A stretch of DNA of 64,000 bases from Collybiopsis luxurians FD-317 M1 (Eukaryota; Basidiomycota; Agaricomycetes; Agaricales; Omphalotaceae), in NCBI GenBank assembly GCA_000827265.1, contig KN834790.1:229513-293512 (forward strand), in the 5' to 3' direction. Below the pieces are notes generated by a model. The model did not search any database, was not told where the DNA came from, and saw only the letters and a list, made by a program, of their open reading frames with translations. This document shows, one piece after another, positions 53,876-64,000 of the stretch. A program made the translations under genes and the position numbers. The number at the start of each line of letters is the position of its first letter. The first letter of the stretch is position 1.

Positions 53876-55430
53876 CCACTTGCTGCCTCTGTTCTTCCGG
53901 CGGTAGGTGGTGAGGAGATCCCGCAAACAGCGTTTGTGTGATCTTTTTCACCACTTGCGTCCCCTGAAGTTTCACGAATCCTCCCGGAGCTTGTATCCTT
54001 TGTGTTTATACTTACTTGAATTACATATATTCTATGGAATCTTGTCTTCCAAAAAAAAAACTCGAGCGCATGAACATAAAATTGACGCTGCGCGCTTAAT
54101 CTTTAGACGCGCATGTTGCATCTCCACTCGAAACTCCCAGCTTCGTCTTTTCTGGATCTCGATATCTCGTCAACTTCTCATATGTTCTCGCAGCATAAAC
54201 TCTGTCGGTATGTCGGTGCACGGTTAACCGGCGATTTCAACGTTTTCTATTCTACTTGGCCCCACCAGAGCCTATGCACCGGGTGCAGTTCTAATCTAGA
54301 ACTGCGTTCTGATACGCCAGCGCAACCGTCATCGGTGGTAGAGCGCTTTTCCAAGCGCAATTCTCAGCAGGTTCCTCATCGTCTTCGGAAATCGCCTGAA
54401 GCTATCGCTACACTATCGATTTGGCGGGAATATGCCGTTTCTTTTGCGGGGCTGCCAGAAGTTCGCGTGCTGGGATTCTCTCGGCCGACTTCTTTTGCTC
54501 TCAGCGGTTAATAATACTATGAAGCACCTAAGGTTCGGCTCCGGAAAGTATCAGTTGGTCTACTCTGCGTTCATCGAGTCCACACTTCCCTTGTACTATA
54601 ATTGCATCGCCGCTAAGCGGCATACACAACAACAGATATACTATATCTTGCTTGTCAAACCTTCTCTTAGAGGTAATGTCGTCTGCCTGCCTCATAACCA
54701 GTTGCTTACTTTGGAAATAAAGTTAGGAAATGCGTGTCTTTGACCCTTCACATGATGTGGGTGCCGCAGGTCATAATCTATTCTTTAGAGCGATGGCATG
54801 TCCCATGGAAAGACTCTAAAAGTTAGAGGTAGCTACTCGTGTAATCCTGCGGGAGTTTGAAGGCTTTATGGCTTGCCGATCCTTGGGCTCCGAATTCTAA
54901 CCCTGATGACGACAAATGGGTCAAAGAGCTTCCAGAAGACATTCAAAAGCTGAAATGTAGAGAAGACTCCGATGAAATGAAAGCATCAACTCTGACTCTA
55001 TGTACAAACGATAGCGGCGCTAAGGTCATCACTTGACTCTTCGTGTTCTTAATCATCTACCATCGGCTTCGCAGATAATGAATGACTTTTGCCGTCCGTT
55101 CCTACCAACTTGCGCATCCGTGTCTAGATGACTTTACCTTTTCTCATACTAGCAACCACTGTATTATCTGCCAATGTCATTTCGGCAATAATTTGCACCC
55201 GCTCAGTTGTTCTCATCGACACCTACACCTTAATTATCCAGCAATACACATGGCTTCAGCCGACGTCTTTCTAATTTTGTGCTATGGCATGGATCTACTG
55301 CTTCTCATGTGTTTTTAACAGCAGCATCAAGTTTCTTTAGCCCACGTAGTATCCAGATCGTTCTCCTTAAATAAGTACGAACTTTCTTTATTCTTGCCTT
55401 CTCTTCTGCTCCCTCTGTATCCGTGCTGAT
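53876..55430. other. 1.5 kb region without an assignable gene
   Basis: Open stretches at 54113-54511 and 54432-54743 have no recognisable content and overlap in different frames. A few motifs (CTGCSSNLE) look protein-like, so a decayed gene is possible. Nothing firm. Confidence 0.35.
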
Positions 55431-57039
55431 ATGCCACCATCCTTCTTTCCTGATGCCCTCCCTCCTTTAAACATCAACACTAGTTTGGGAGCGTTCGAAA
55501 TTGGGACTTTGGTGGCTGCATTCTTGTTTGGGGCCACAACTGTACAAGCATGGATGTATTTTGAGACCTATACAAAGGACAGGAGATTGATTAAGTTGAT
55601 GGTAATTAGTCTCTCGACAACCACCTAGATGAACCTTTCCATATCATGGTAATACCTTCTCGCAGGTCGCCCTGATATGGTGAGTATTGAATGGGACGTA
55701 AAGTTGCGTCTCGAACTCTAGCCTGCAGGCTGCTGGAGCTGGCACACACGATCTCAATCTGCCATGCGATGTACACCATGACCATCACATGGTACGCCAA
55801 ACCTGACTTACTTACCGACCCTCCACCCTCGTTGGACATTTCAATTCTTATAAACGCTTTTATTGGTCCTATCGAGCAGGTGAGGTCCTCTCTTAAATTC
55901 GCATTGCGTATGACGGACGATCTGAATTCACATTCTCCTACCTAGGCTTGGTTTACGCGCCGTCTATACATCTTCTCGAAAAACTTATGGTTAACGGCTA
56001 TATGCTGTCTTCTCTCGTTTTCGAGGCTTGTTGTGTGTATAGTGTTTTCCATAGCGGCGCTGCAACGTTTGGATATTGTTGTGTTTGAGTTGAAGTATTG
56101 GTGGATTTTAACCGTGATTGTGGTGCTGGGATCGATTAACGACTTGATTCTTGCATGCTCACTTGGCTGGTATCTGTACAAGCATAAGAAAAGGAGTTTG
56201 AAGAGGTAAGTGAGCCAGGACTACGTGAAGTTGAATCTGCCGAGATAGTATTGACATTCATTAGAGTGGCCAAGATACTTGATCGTTTAATAATCTGGGC
56301 TGTCGGTTGGTAGTGTATTTATTTTCAAATTTTTCCTTCTCAACGACTGACAAGTTTGACCAGAAACAAGCGCAATTACCACGTAAGCACGGAAATTCGT
56401 GAAGAAAGGCAGGCAGTACTAAACTCAGACTGTACGATAGCATTGCTACTCTGGCGATGATGATATGCGTGAGCGCTTGAAGCAAGGACTCGGAATCATC
56501 CTCAAATGCTTATTCCTCTACAGTTTCTTACAATGCCAGCGAATTTTATTTACATCGCAATCTACTTATGTTTAGCGAAGAGTGAGTTTGAACCTCGATC
56601 GGTTTTAGTTTACTGACCTTTTCAAGTATATGCGAACGCTCTCTTAGCTTCGTGAGTTTGCGTGCTTTGAACCGAGCTAACTCGACATTTAAAGTTGGAG
56701 CTGCTGCAGATTGAATGCTCGAGAGAGCTTTTCTCAGCAATTCGGAGAAATGATATCTCTTGATCATCTACCAAGTGTTACTACGAGATCCAGATCTTTA
56801 TCTCGTCTAAGTATACCATCGGTAAGCGTTGCTTATATACTGCTGAGTAGAAAATCAATTTTCTTCAGCCACACCATTTTCGTGGTCCAATCTCAGACGA
56901 CGATCAAGCTGCATCCCCAGCCTCGGCATCAGCGTCGCTTGGTGGACATAATCGATATAACCCACTTTACCCAACAGAAGGTGTTGTTTTGAAACCCACT
57001 TACAGTAAGTGTAGTCAATCTGTCTCATCATGTATGTGA
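55431..57039 (+). CDS. DUF6534-type multi-pass membrane protein
   Basis: A member of the large basidiomycete family of seven-helix-like membrane proteins of unknown function. Exons 55431-55601, 55666-55679 (14 bases), 55729-55879 and 55946-56205 are secure. Later exons near 56265-56315, 56420-56463, 56522-56571 and onwards are clear in frame but one junction near 56310-56420 is unresolved. Helix signatures: TLVAAFLFGATTVQAWMYF, ALIWLLELAHTISICHAMYT, NAFIGPIEQAWFTRRLY, LTAICCLLSFSRLVV, and the DUF6534 core DSIATLAMMICFLTMPANF continuing IYIAIYLCLAKIYANALLAS then LNARE. The cytosolic tail is Ser/Arg-rich (RSRSLSRLS) and ends KCSQSVSSCM. The complete core argues for a functional gene. Confidence 0.75.
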
Positions 57040-57618
57040 TAAAATGATACGCACAAGTAATGGTGGACAGACCAACTTCAATTGCGAGCAGCTAAAAATG
57101 AGCTAATGTAGGCTGGCGGAGAATACCTTCCATGATGCTACTTTCCTTTTGTCACGTATAGTCTCCCTTTCTAATCGTATCTTTCGCAATACTGTATTAG
57201 TCGCCCAAGTATACGAATGTTGCAGATCGCAACTGTGATTGAATGAGACCCAAAATGATTCGGTCACCAGTTCAACTGCTGCGAGCACTGGGTTCGATTT
57301 TGAGGTTTTAATTTTTGCCTGAACCAGGCTTCGTGCGCCTGTCGAGCCAATGAAAATATTTCAGCGCATGCTAGCTTGAAGCGAGCGTCTCGTATGGTCG
57401 CTTTGACCATTGGACTATTGGCATCAAATTCGGCAAAATTGGTCCGTGCGCACCGAAGACAATGGGAATTACTAAAATTGAATAGGAGCACGTGGTCTGA
57501 ATTCGTTGCCGTTCGTTCAGCTTTTTCAACTTGCACAACTGTTGACCTTAACCTTCACCCTTGAAATATTTCATCGGCCCCATAGGATTTTACTGGAGAA
57601 CTTACTATCCGCGACAAA
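57040..57618. other. Intergenic before the E2 gene
   Basis: No feature seen apart from the E2 upstream region. Confidence 0.45.
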
Positions 57619-58661
57619 ATGGTGCGCTGCTCGTGTTTCTGTCTGGTTCATCGTCTAACGCAGTCTCCCAGTCAATTACACCCCAAGCACTCCGTCGTCT
57701 CATGCGCGAAATATCCGAGCTGAAAAAATCTCCGCCAGAGGGAATCAGGATCCAGGACAACGACGATGACTCAAACATTCTTGACGTTGTTGGAATTATT
57801 GAAGGGCCCGAAGGAACACCTTACGCTGGCGGTTACTTCCGTGTCAAATTCCTCTTCACACCCGAATTTCCAGCCTCTCCACCCAAATGCACCATGATAA
57901 CAAAGATTTTCCATCCCAACGTCTCTTCCTCAGGCGAAATATGCGTCAATACACTTAAACGAGATTGGAAGAGCACGTACGGGATAGAGCATATTCTTGT
58001 CACGGTGAAATGTCTGTTGATTTATCCCAATCCTGAGAGTGCTTTGGATGAAGAGGCAGGGAAATTGCTTTTGGAGGATTATCAGGCGTATGCATCAAGA
58101 GCGAGGCTAATTACGAGCGTGCATGCTACGCCTAGGGGCCGAAGAAAGCCTGCCGAGTTTGACGTACCAAGTAGGGAGGACGGGAAAGAAGCAGACTCCT
58201 CGCCGTCGAGTTCGACTTCTACGCCCTCAGCGCCGACGCCAACCTCCGCTCAGACATCTTCCGCATCAACTTCATCCATTTCATCCTCACCATCGCATCT
58301 CACACCTCCAATAGTCACAGCTTCACCCAAATCTCCTTCCTCAACTACCACTTCGTCGGTGACAATCCCTCTTACCTCTTCTCCTTCATCCAAAAAGGAT
58401 ATTTCTACACCCTTACGCCATGTATCCCCCTCACCATTGGCCACAGCTGACGCCAATATCGAGAACAGTAACGACAAGTCTCTCAATGGAAAGAATGGGA
58501 ATGGAGGAGGAATGGAGAAGGACAAGAAGTTAGGGATAATCAATGGTGGCGGAAATGGGAACAGTATTGCCACAGGTGCAAACAAGGCTGTCAAAAGAGC
58601 GGCGACAGCCGGTGGCGTTACAAACGCTGAAAAAAGGAAGAAGGCATTGAAGAGGTTGTAG
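57619..58661 (+). CDS. UBE2S: UBE2S-type ubiquitin-conjugating enzyme E2
   Basis: Elongates Lys11-linked ubiquitin chains on substrates of the anaphase-promoting complex. A single-codon first exon ATG (57619-57621) joins through a 50-base intron to 57672-58661, giving 330 residues starting MSITPQALRRLMREI. The UBC fold covers residues 5-155 with IEGPEGTPYAGG, FPASPPKC, KIFHPNV, catalytic Cys92 in SGEICVNTLKRDW, and NPESALDEEAGKLLLEDY, closely following metazoan UBE2S (Cys95). Residues about 165-305 are a Ser/Thr/Pro-rich disordered linker, much longer than in animals. The last residues, EKRKKALKRL, match the LRRL-type tail that docks on APC2/APC4. Both ends of the protein therefore support orthology. 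Confidence 0.92.
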
Positions 58662-59696
58662 AACGAGTTTGTCTACCGTTAGTTTATGGTCTCTTCCATT
58701 CTCCGTTCTAGTTTTCTAGGATCTGTTCCTGCCCGCCATCTGACACTACTAATCCTACAGTTCCCCTCCCCTCCCCAAACAACCCTCTACCGTGCCTTTG
58801 TGTTTCTCTACTTCTGTCGCTTTCGTAGATTTATCTATATATACGTCTCTCCTTTATCCTGTCCCTACTTCCCTAGCATTCGTGTGTGTCATCTCTTCCA
58901 CTTGGCTCGATTGGTAGACAATGGGCAGGTATGTGTCGGGGTCAGACGTGACTGTGTCTGTAGTGTTGCTGTTATAGTGTATCTTTACAATATATCTATT
59001 TTCTCGGGATCATCTTATGGAGTACTTAAAAGGTGTGTGCATGCGTTCTGTGTAGGTCATCCTGATCCTTCACCCATTCACGCTGAAGAATTTGTCAACC
59101 GCGAATTAGATCACTCCGAAAATGGGCTTGTACTCAAAGCTTGTGGTTGACACAAGGCTGATAGTCGAGGTGAGTTTGAGTTCGCGGTGACCTTCCCCCT
59201 CCTATACACCCAGCTGAGGCCGTTCCTATCTAGGGTTTCTGGGTCCGCCTACCTGCAGTCAAGTGGAATGGCTGCACGCCGGTCGAAGAGGCTCTGGGCT
59301 TGCCTGTCACCTTCCATGTCAGATTTAATACTCACTAAGTCTTTCTCCTCACTTCGTTGAGATAATTCGGCGTCGCTGAGTTCCACGTTCAGCCTAGCAA
59401 TACATGTTTTGTACCGCAGTAGATCTCTTGCTTTATTCTTTCTTTTATTCATCATGAAATACTTTCGTCGTCGCCCTCCCCTCGTGTACTCCCTATCCAC
59501 TCGCCTCCCTCCCTAGCCTGATACGCACTCCAGTTTCGCTCCGGCCCCTTTTGCTCTCGTTCTTTCTTGCACACGCCTCTCTGTTGTTTGTATTTCTTGC
59601 GCCGATCGAAATAAAAAACAGCCTCAGGGTCGGTCACTGGCTAGAAGACACCAGCGTGGTTCAAACCTGAGATGGAACTGTACCAGTGCATTGACT
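58662..59696. other. Intergenic, 3' of the E2 gene
   Basis: The open stretch at 58686-59150 is pyrimidine-rich and looks like 3' UTR and spacer rather than coding. Nothing else is supported. Confidence 0.45.
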
Positions 59697-61512
59697 CATC
59701 AGCAAAAATGTCGGAAACTCGTAGCGGATTACGAGTTTTTGGGCTACTTACGAGGGCGCACGAGCTACGACCCGAACGTACGAGGCCGCACGAGGTGAGA
59801 TCCAAAGTTACGAGGCATTACGAGGGGCTCCAAAAACTACGAGGCCACACGAGGAGCCGGTATTCTTACGAGCTACTACGAGCTGGCCGGCATAAACAGC
59901 GCGGAAACAGATTTAATTGATCTCTAAGTCGGACAGTAACGCAAAGTCGACCACACTACTTGTATTAAGAAAATACGTACAGTGAACTTAAAACGAAAGC
60001 AAAAGGGCAGCGCGACACGCGTCGCGCGGGTCATGTGACTGCCCGTGACTTCGTTTATGGACATCCGTGCATCTTTCACAACTTTCTTCCGTATCACCAC
60101 AATCCCGTATCATTGCGCCCACAACAGCTAGCGCAGGATGAGCACCTTCTGGCGCTCTCGAGTTCCAATTGAGCTTCTCGCCTGAAAAGCGACAGCAGCG
60201 ATTCAGACGAATAGATCCTGTCTTGGCTTTTAGCCTGGACTACAAAGGTCGTCGCGTTACAGAGAAGAAGGCGGAGTTTGTTCAAGGCTCTCTGGGTCCC
60301 ATTTTGTACGTATCATTTAAATTCAAACCTTCAATTCGATCTGACGCGTCCTTTTACTCTTATCACAAAGCTGGCTTTATCGACGATGGACTTTCGCAAT
60401 TCTCAAAAAGATATGTCCATGCTTTACAGGTTGGGCATTCCTTGGTCATTCTTTTCGGTTTTGTATCCTCACAGCCCACGCAGGTCACTACCGCTCGCTC
60501 AGTGCATGAATGTGCCATCGTCAACTAGCATCAAACCCCTGTGCCTCTCAGCAATCCTGACCAAGGTTGGTTAGATTTTCGATCATTATACCCGTGCTAC
60601 TACTTCCTGTAGGTTTTCCTTACCATCTTCTTTGGCGCCTCCGAGGTGCATACAGCTGCAAGTTCCGCAAGAATTCTACCGCAGCATGTAACCGGCTGAT
60701 ATATCGCATATATTGCAGTGCAGGTATCTTTCGATAAGCCTATACATGTTCCTGATTCAGAGTGAGTCGGAGGATGAAGTCGTTTTCAATTTGCTCAAGC
60801 ACGAGTAAGCCTTTTTAATTCCTATATCAATATTTAACTTACATGACTCAGGCTCGTCTTCCAGAAACCCAATGGTCGGGACAGTAAACCCGCCGGAAAC
60901 GAAAACTAGTTAAAGTCTAATATTGAACCAACAAACTCCCCTTCATCTTAGCTGCTCCCTGTGCTGCCCGCAATGAGCGAAAGGCTGAATACCTGGCTCA
61001 AGCAAGGAAGTGATTTTTCTTTCTGCCTGATTTCCTTGTTACCACTCTCCCACGTACTGCTGCTGCTGCTTTTTACCTACCACTTCGGACTGGCTTCGCC
61101 GAATCGCCACACTTTCTGCTCACTACATATGTGCTTCACATTCATTTGCTCTCTCCACGGTATCGTTCGTATGTATCTTGTTTTGTTATGTATACTACAT
61201 TGATATCAATATTCAGTAGTTAAATTGATATTGCTCTTCTCCGATATGAATGGTTCAAATGGTTCAGTGTATGCTACTGATTTTACTTCATCTGTAGCTC
61301 AAATTTACAGAACTCGGGATGCCTCGTAGAAGCTACGAGGGTCTACGAGGGCCTACGAGGTGAGCTGAGCCTCATAGTACTTACGAGGCAATTCTCGCGT
61401 GCAAGGCCGCACGAGGAGCCCGGCCCTCGTAGGTACTATGAGACTCCTCGCATCTTATGAGGCCTCGTGCCTCATCGTGTCCGGCTACGAGTTCCGTGCA
61501 CTTTTGCTGATG
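59697..61512. mobile_element. TIR element with ACGAGG-rich subterminal repeats, about 1.8 kb
   Basis: The left end CATCAGCAAAAATGTCGGAA continues ACTCGTAGC. The reverse complement of the right end (to 61512) reads CATCAGCAAAAGTGCACGGA and then ACTCGTAGCC, so the termini are inverted repeats over about 38 bases. Just inside each end is a block of many short TACGAGG/ACGAGG units (59720-59890 and 61318-61495), in both orientations. This is the layout of hAT- or Mutator-like elements, where subterminal repeats bind transposase. No matching target-site duplication was seen. No transposase is recognised inside, so it is probably non-autonomous. Confidence 0.65.
59891..61317. other. Interior of the TIR element
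   Basis: Short open stretches at 60169-60528 and 60961-61203 (plus) have no recognisable domain. The latter contains a hydrophobic segment (CLISLLPLSHVLLLLLFTYH). No transposase motif is seen. Confidence 0.4.
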
Positions 61513-61701
61513 GATACATTCCATCAAGAAATTGACAGATGTTACTTGATCGTTAAGCCGGCTACGGCACCCCGGACCCCGCGTAGAATTGTGTTACCAT
61601 AGGTTACCATTACTTTAGGACCTCAGCCACCAAGACACGGGACGGCACCTGTGTTGACGTCTGGTTGACGTCTCTTCTTTTCAACCCCCATCTTTCACGC
61701 T

Positions 61702-64000
61702 ATGGCCCAGAAGACATCCAAGCTACTTGGCTTCACAAGAAAGCGATTTGACGAGAACCTTGGCCTCGGCCTCGATGCTCCATTCAGTCAGCATTCGAAA
61801 CAATCAACTGGAAGCAGTTATATATCCGGTTCATTCTTTGCTGGTGCCCGGGACTTCCGTGTACAAGGCGGGGAATTTTACCACATTGAAAAGCAATATG
61901 TTACACTTGGTCAGAATGTTGACAGTGCCCAAGCGGCTTCAGATATTCTCATTTGTCCTGTTCCAAGTCAATACTTCGTTGGACGGAAGGATATACTGTC
62001 TCAGCTTTCAAGGGTATTTTCAGCTCCAGTTGCAACCCTTTACTGTGCAAAGAAAGAGGAACTTCAAAATTTCATTAAACACCATATGAAATGGTGAGGT
62101 TTTCATTTGAACTACTGAAGTATGCTCTAACAAACACTAGGTGTAATCCAATTACTTTGGATGCAACCTCAGCTACAGCTCTTGAAAAAACATTTGCTGA
62201 AGAAGTCAAAAACTCCCAGTCTATTTTCCTGGACACTGTTTTGGTCCTTGAAAACACAGATCCCTCTGTTACAATACAAGACTATCTTCCAGGGTGGCTC
62301 TACGTGCCTATCCTTATCACAAGCACTAGCCAGAATATTAGCAACAAAGCCTTTTCAGTAAATTTCCAGCTTTTTGATTCTGCCAACCAAAAGGAGATAA
62401 AAGAGCTTGCAGAGGAAATAAAGAAGGTGCTACAACCACAGCAGCACATTGTTACTCTTGTTGCATCTGGTGGAACAGGAAAAACACAAGTAGTGTTAAA
62501 GTTTGTCTCTGAGAATTCCTTCAGGTAAGAACAGTGAACTTGGCAATTTTGGAAAAATTGAAGACCTTGACGCAGATTTTCCAATGTTTGGTTCTTTGAT
62601 GCCACTTCTGACACCACACTTGTTGATAACTTCAGGCAGCTTGGTAGAGCTGCAGGAGTAGGTGAACAAGTGGAAGATGTCAAGAACTTCTTAGTGAGAA
62701 GTCACCAGAATTGGCTTTGCATTTTTGACAATGCTGATGAGATCTCCTTGAAATCCTACATTCCTATCTGCAATCATGGGAATGTCATTGTCACCAGCCG
62801 TCTCAAGGAATCAGAGCAACTAGCATCTCCTGGTGGAAATATGAATTTCGGAGATATTGACAGAAACAACGCCATTGACTTCTGAAGCATGCAAAGAAGG
62901 AGCATTTGAAGGAAAACCATAATATGGCTGGCACAATTGTTGATGCTCTTGGCTATCAAGCTTTAGCTGTATGTACAGCTGGAGCTTACATTCAGGCTAC
63001 TCCAACTTGTGATCTAGGTGATTACCTGACACAGCTGGAGCAACAGAAAAAGAAGCTCCTCAGTCATGTAAGGAAAACACTGGATACTTATCAAAATAGT
63101 GTCTTTGGGACTTTTATGCTAAGCTTTCAAAAGCTCAGTAAATCAGCTCAGTGTCTTTTACAAATATGTAGTTGTTTCCATCCAGTAGCCATACCTGTAT
63201 ATATATTTACAAGGGCTGCATTCTTTACTGGAGAAGATTTCCATAAAACTGAGAAAAGGGTTCATGGAAAAGTAAAAATGGAAGAGTGTCTGTCACTATT
63301 TGGGCAGGAAGAATCATGGAAGGGAAGTATAAATGAATTAAGTCAATTATCTCTTGTATCCTATGATCCTGCCCAACAGCTCTTGACATTTCACCCTGTA
63401 ATTCATACCTGCACCCAGGAGACAATCTCAGATTCAATGGATGTGATTTTAGGAGCAATGTTGTTACTTGGGCGTGCAGTTCCCTTGGGATATACGGAGG
63501 AAGAATATCTATCCCGAAAGCAGTTATTAAGACATGCGAGTTATATCCCTTGGGAAAATTTGCCTACTATCTATACACAAACATGCATAGCAAGAATATT
63601 TAAGGAATGTGGGTACTGGAAACAAGCAGAGGTGCTAGAAGGAAAAATACTTTTTCAGCATGAAAAAGTAAATGGAAAACGCCATCTTGATACACTGACT
63701 GCCATGGCTAACCTTGCATTAACTTATTTGGAACTTGGAAACCTGGGAGAGGCCGAGAAACTGCAAAAGAAAGTGTTATTACTACGGAAGCAAGTAATTG
63801 AAGAGCATCATCCTGATATATTGACATCCATGGCTTACCTTGCTTTAACTTATGTGTATGTTGGCAAACTGAAAGAAGCTGAACAATTGCAACAGGAAGT
63901 GCTTTTCTTGCGTAGGAAGGTTATTGGGACAGAACATCCCGACACACTGGTCTCCATGAGCAACTTGGCCTTAACTTATAGGCAACTTGGGAAGCTATGG
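61702..64000 (+). CDS. NLR-like STAND NTPase with TPR repeats, tandem NTPase regions, frameshifted, cut by window end
   Basis: Exons 61702-62093, 62141-62524 and 62576 onward. Residues 1-85 hold a leader (SGSFFAGARDFRVQGGEFYH) then VPSQYFVGRKDIL, the usual entry to an NTPase. Residues about 105-200 look like a degenerate NTPase: the P-loop is missing, but LVLENTDPSVTIQDYLPGW and VPILITSTSQ mimic the Walker B and following strand. A second, intact NTPase follows: Walker A SGGTGKT (240-246) and Walker B WLCIFDNAD (305-313), then GNVIVTSRL. At about 62879-62883 one base is missing (NNAIDF, stop, while LKHAKKEHL continues in the next frame). From there the frame stays open to 64000 with kinesin-light-chain-like TPRs (NLALTYLELGNLGEAEKL and two more). 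It is AT-richer than neighbouring genes. Such proteins act in fungal self/non-self recognition; this function is inferred. Confidence 0.75.

Noticed and set aside
54301..54380. tRNA-like stretch (GGTGGTAGAGCGC ... GGTTCC)
   Set aside because: The acceptor stem does not pair, the anticodon arm cannot be formed, and the T arm lacks a proper GTTCRANYC loop.
58686..59150. 154-codon ORF after the E2 gene
   Set aside because: Pyrimidine-rich, no recognisable protein features, and lies where the E2 3' UTR is expected.
59697..61512. 8-base hAT target-site duplication
   Set aside because: The bases flanking the two ends (TGACTCAT on the left, ATGGATAC on the right) do not match, so the superfamily is left open.

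Overview
This window is nuclear DNA of a filamentous basidiomycete, most likely an Agaricomycete. The evidence is dense short introns (about 37-70 bases, GT-AG with CTAAC/CTGAC-like branch sites and one clear GC-AG), F-box proteins with an N-terminal coiled coil, a DUF6534-type membrane protein, a fungal NLR-like protein, an intron-containing tRNA-Leu, and many decayed local duplications. The species cannot be named from the sequence. Exon boundaries were worked out by hand from reading frame and splice signals.

Layout. 1-12.1 kb is an inverted duplication: two paralogous Gln/Ser/Pro-rich genes (52-2263 + and 9899-12096 -) face each other across an F-box gene, a small gene, a 1.0 kb element with about 70-base terminal inverted repeats, and a decayed third copy of the paralog. 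12.1-21.2 kb is accessory: a 500-base direct duplication, foldback elements, several small unassigned genes and a second F-box gene. 21.9-24.9 kb holds a C2H2 zinc-finger gene and an RluA-type pseudouridine synthase. 25.7-33.9 kb is a tandem family of Ser-rich secreted, probably GPI-anchored proteins (three intact, one remnant), mixed with a small secreted lectin-like gene and its fragments. A tRNA-Leu(CAG) follows at 34.2 kb.

34.7-50.9 kb is a conserved housekeeping block: a SNF2/RING translocase with a SUMO-interaction-like motif (ULS1/RAD16 group); a divergent pair encoding the two consecutive enzymes of glycerol synthesis, glycerol-3-phosphatase (-) and NAD glycerol-3-phosphate dehydrogenase (+); a GH3 beta-glucosidase; and a short-chain dehydrogenase. 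52.06-53.88 kb has no plausible protein gene. It holds ten imperfect copies of a structured 45-75 base element whose stems show compensatory changes, the best candidate here for an undescribed RNA family. 55.4-58.7 kb carries the DUF6534 protein and a UBE2S-type E2 that keeps the APC/C-binding C-terminal tail. 59.7-61.5 kb looks like a DNA-transposon-like element with TIRs and ACGAGG-rich subterminal repeats. An NLR-like gene begins just beyond it and runs off the window end. It appears to carry a degenerate NTPase domain ahead of an intact one, and has a one-base frameshift.

How the genes work together. The clearest functional link is the GPP-GPD pair, which share a 693-base promoter region and together convert dihydroxyacetone phosphate to glycerol, the main fungal osmolyte. 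Other neighbours look independent.
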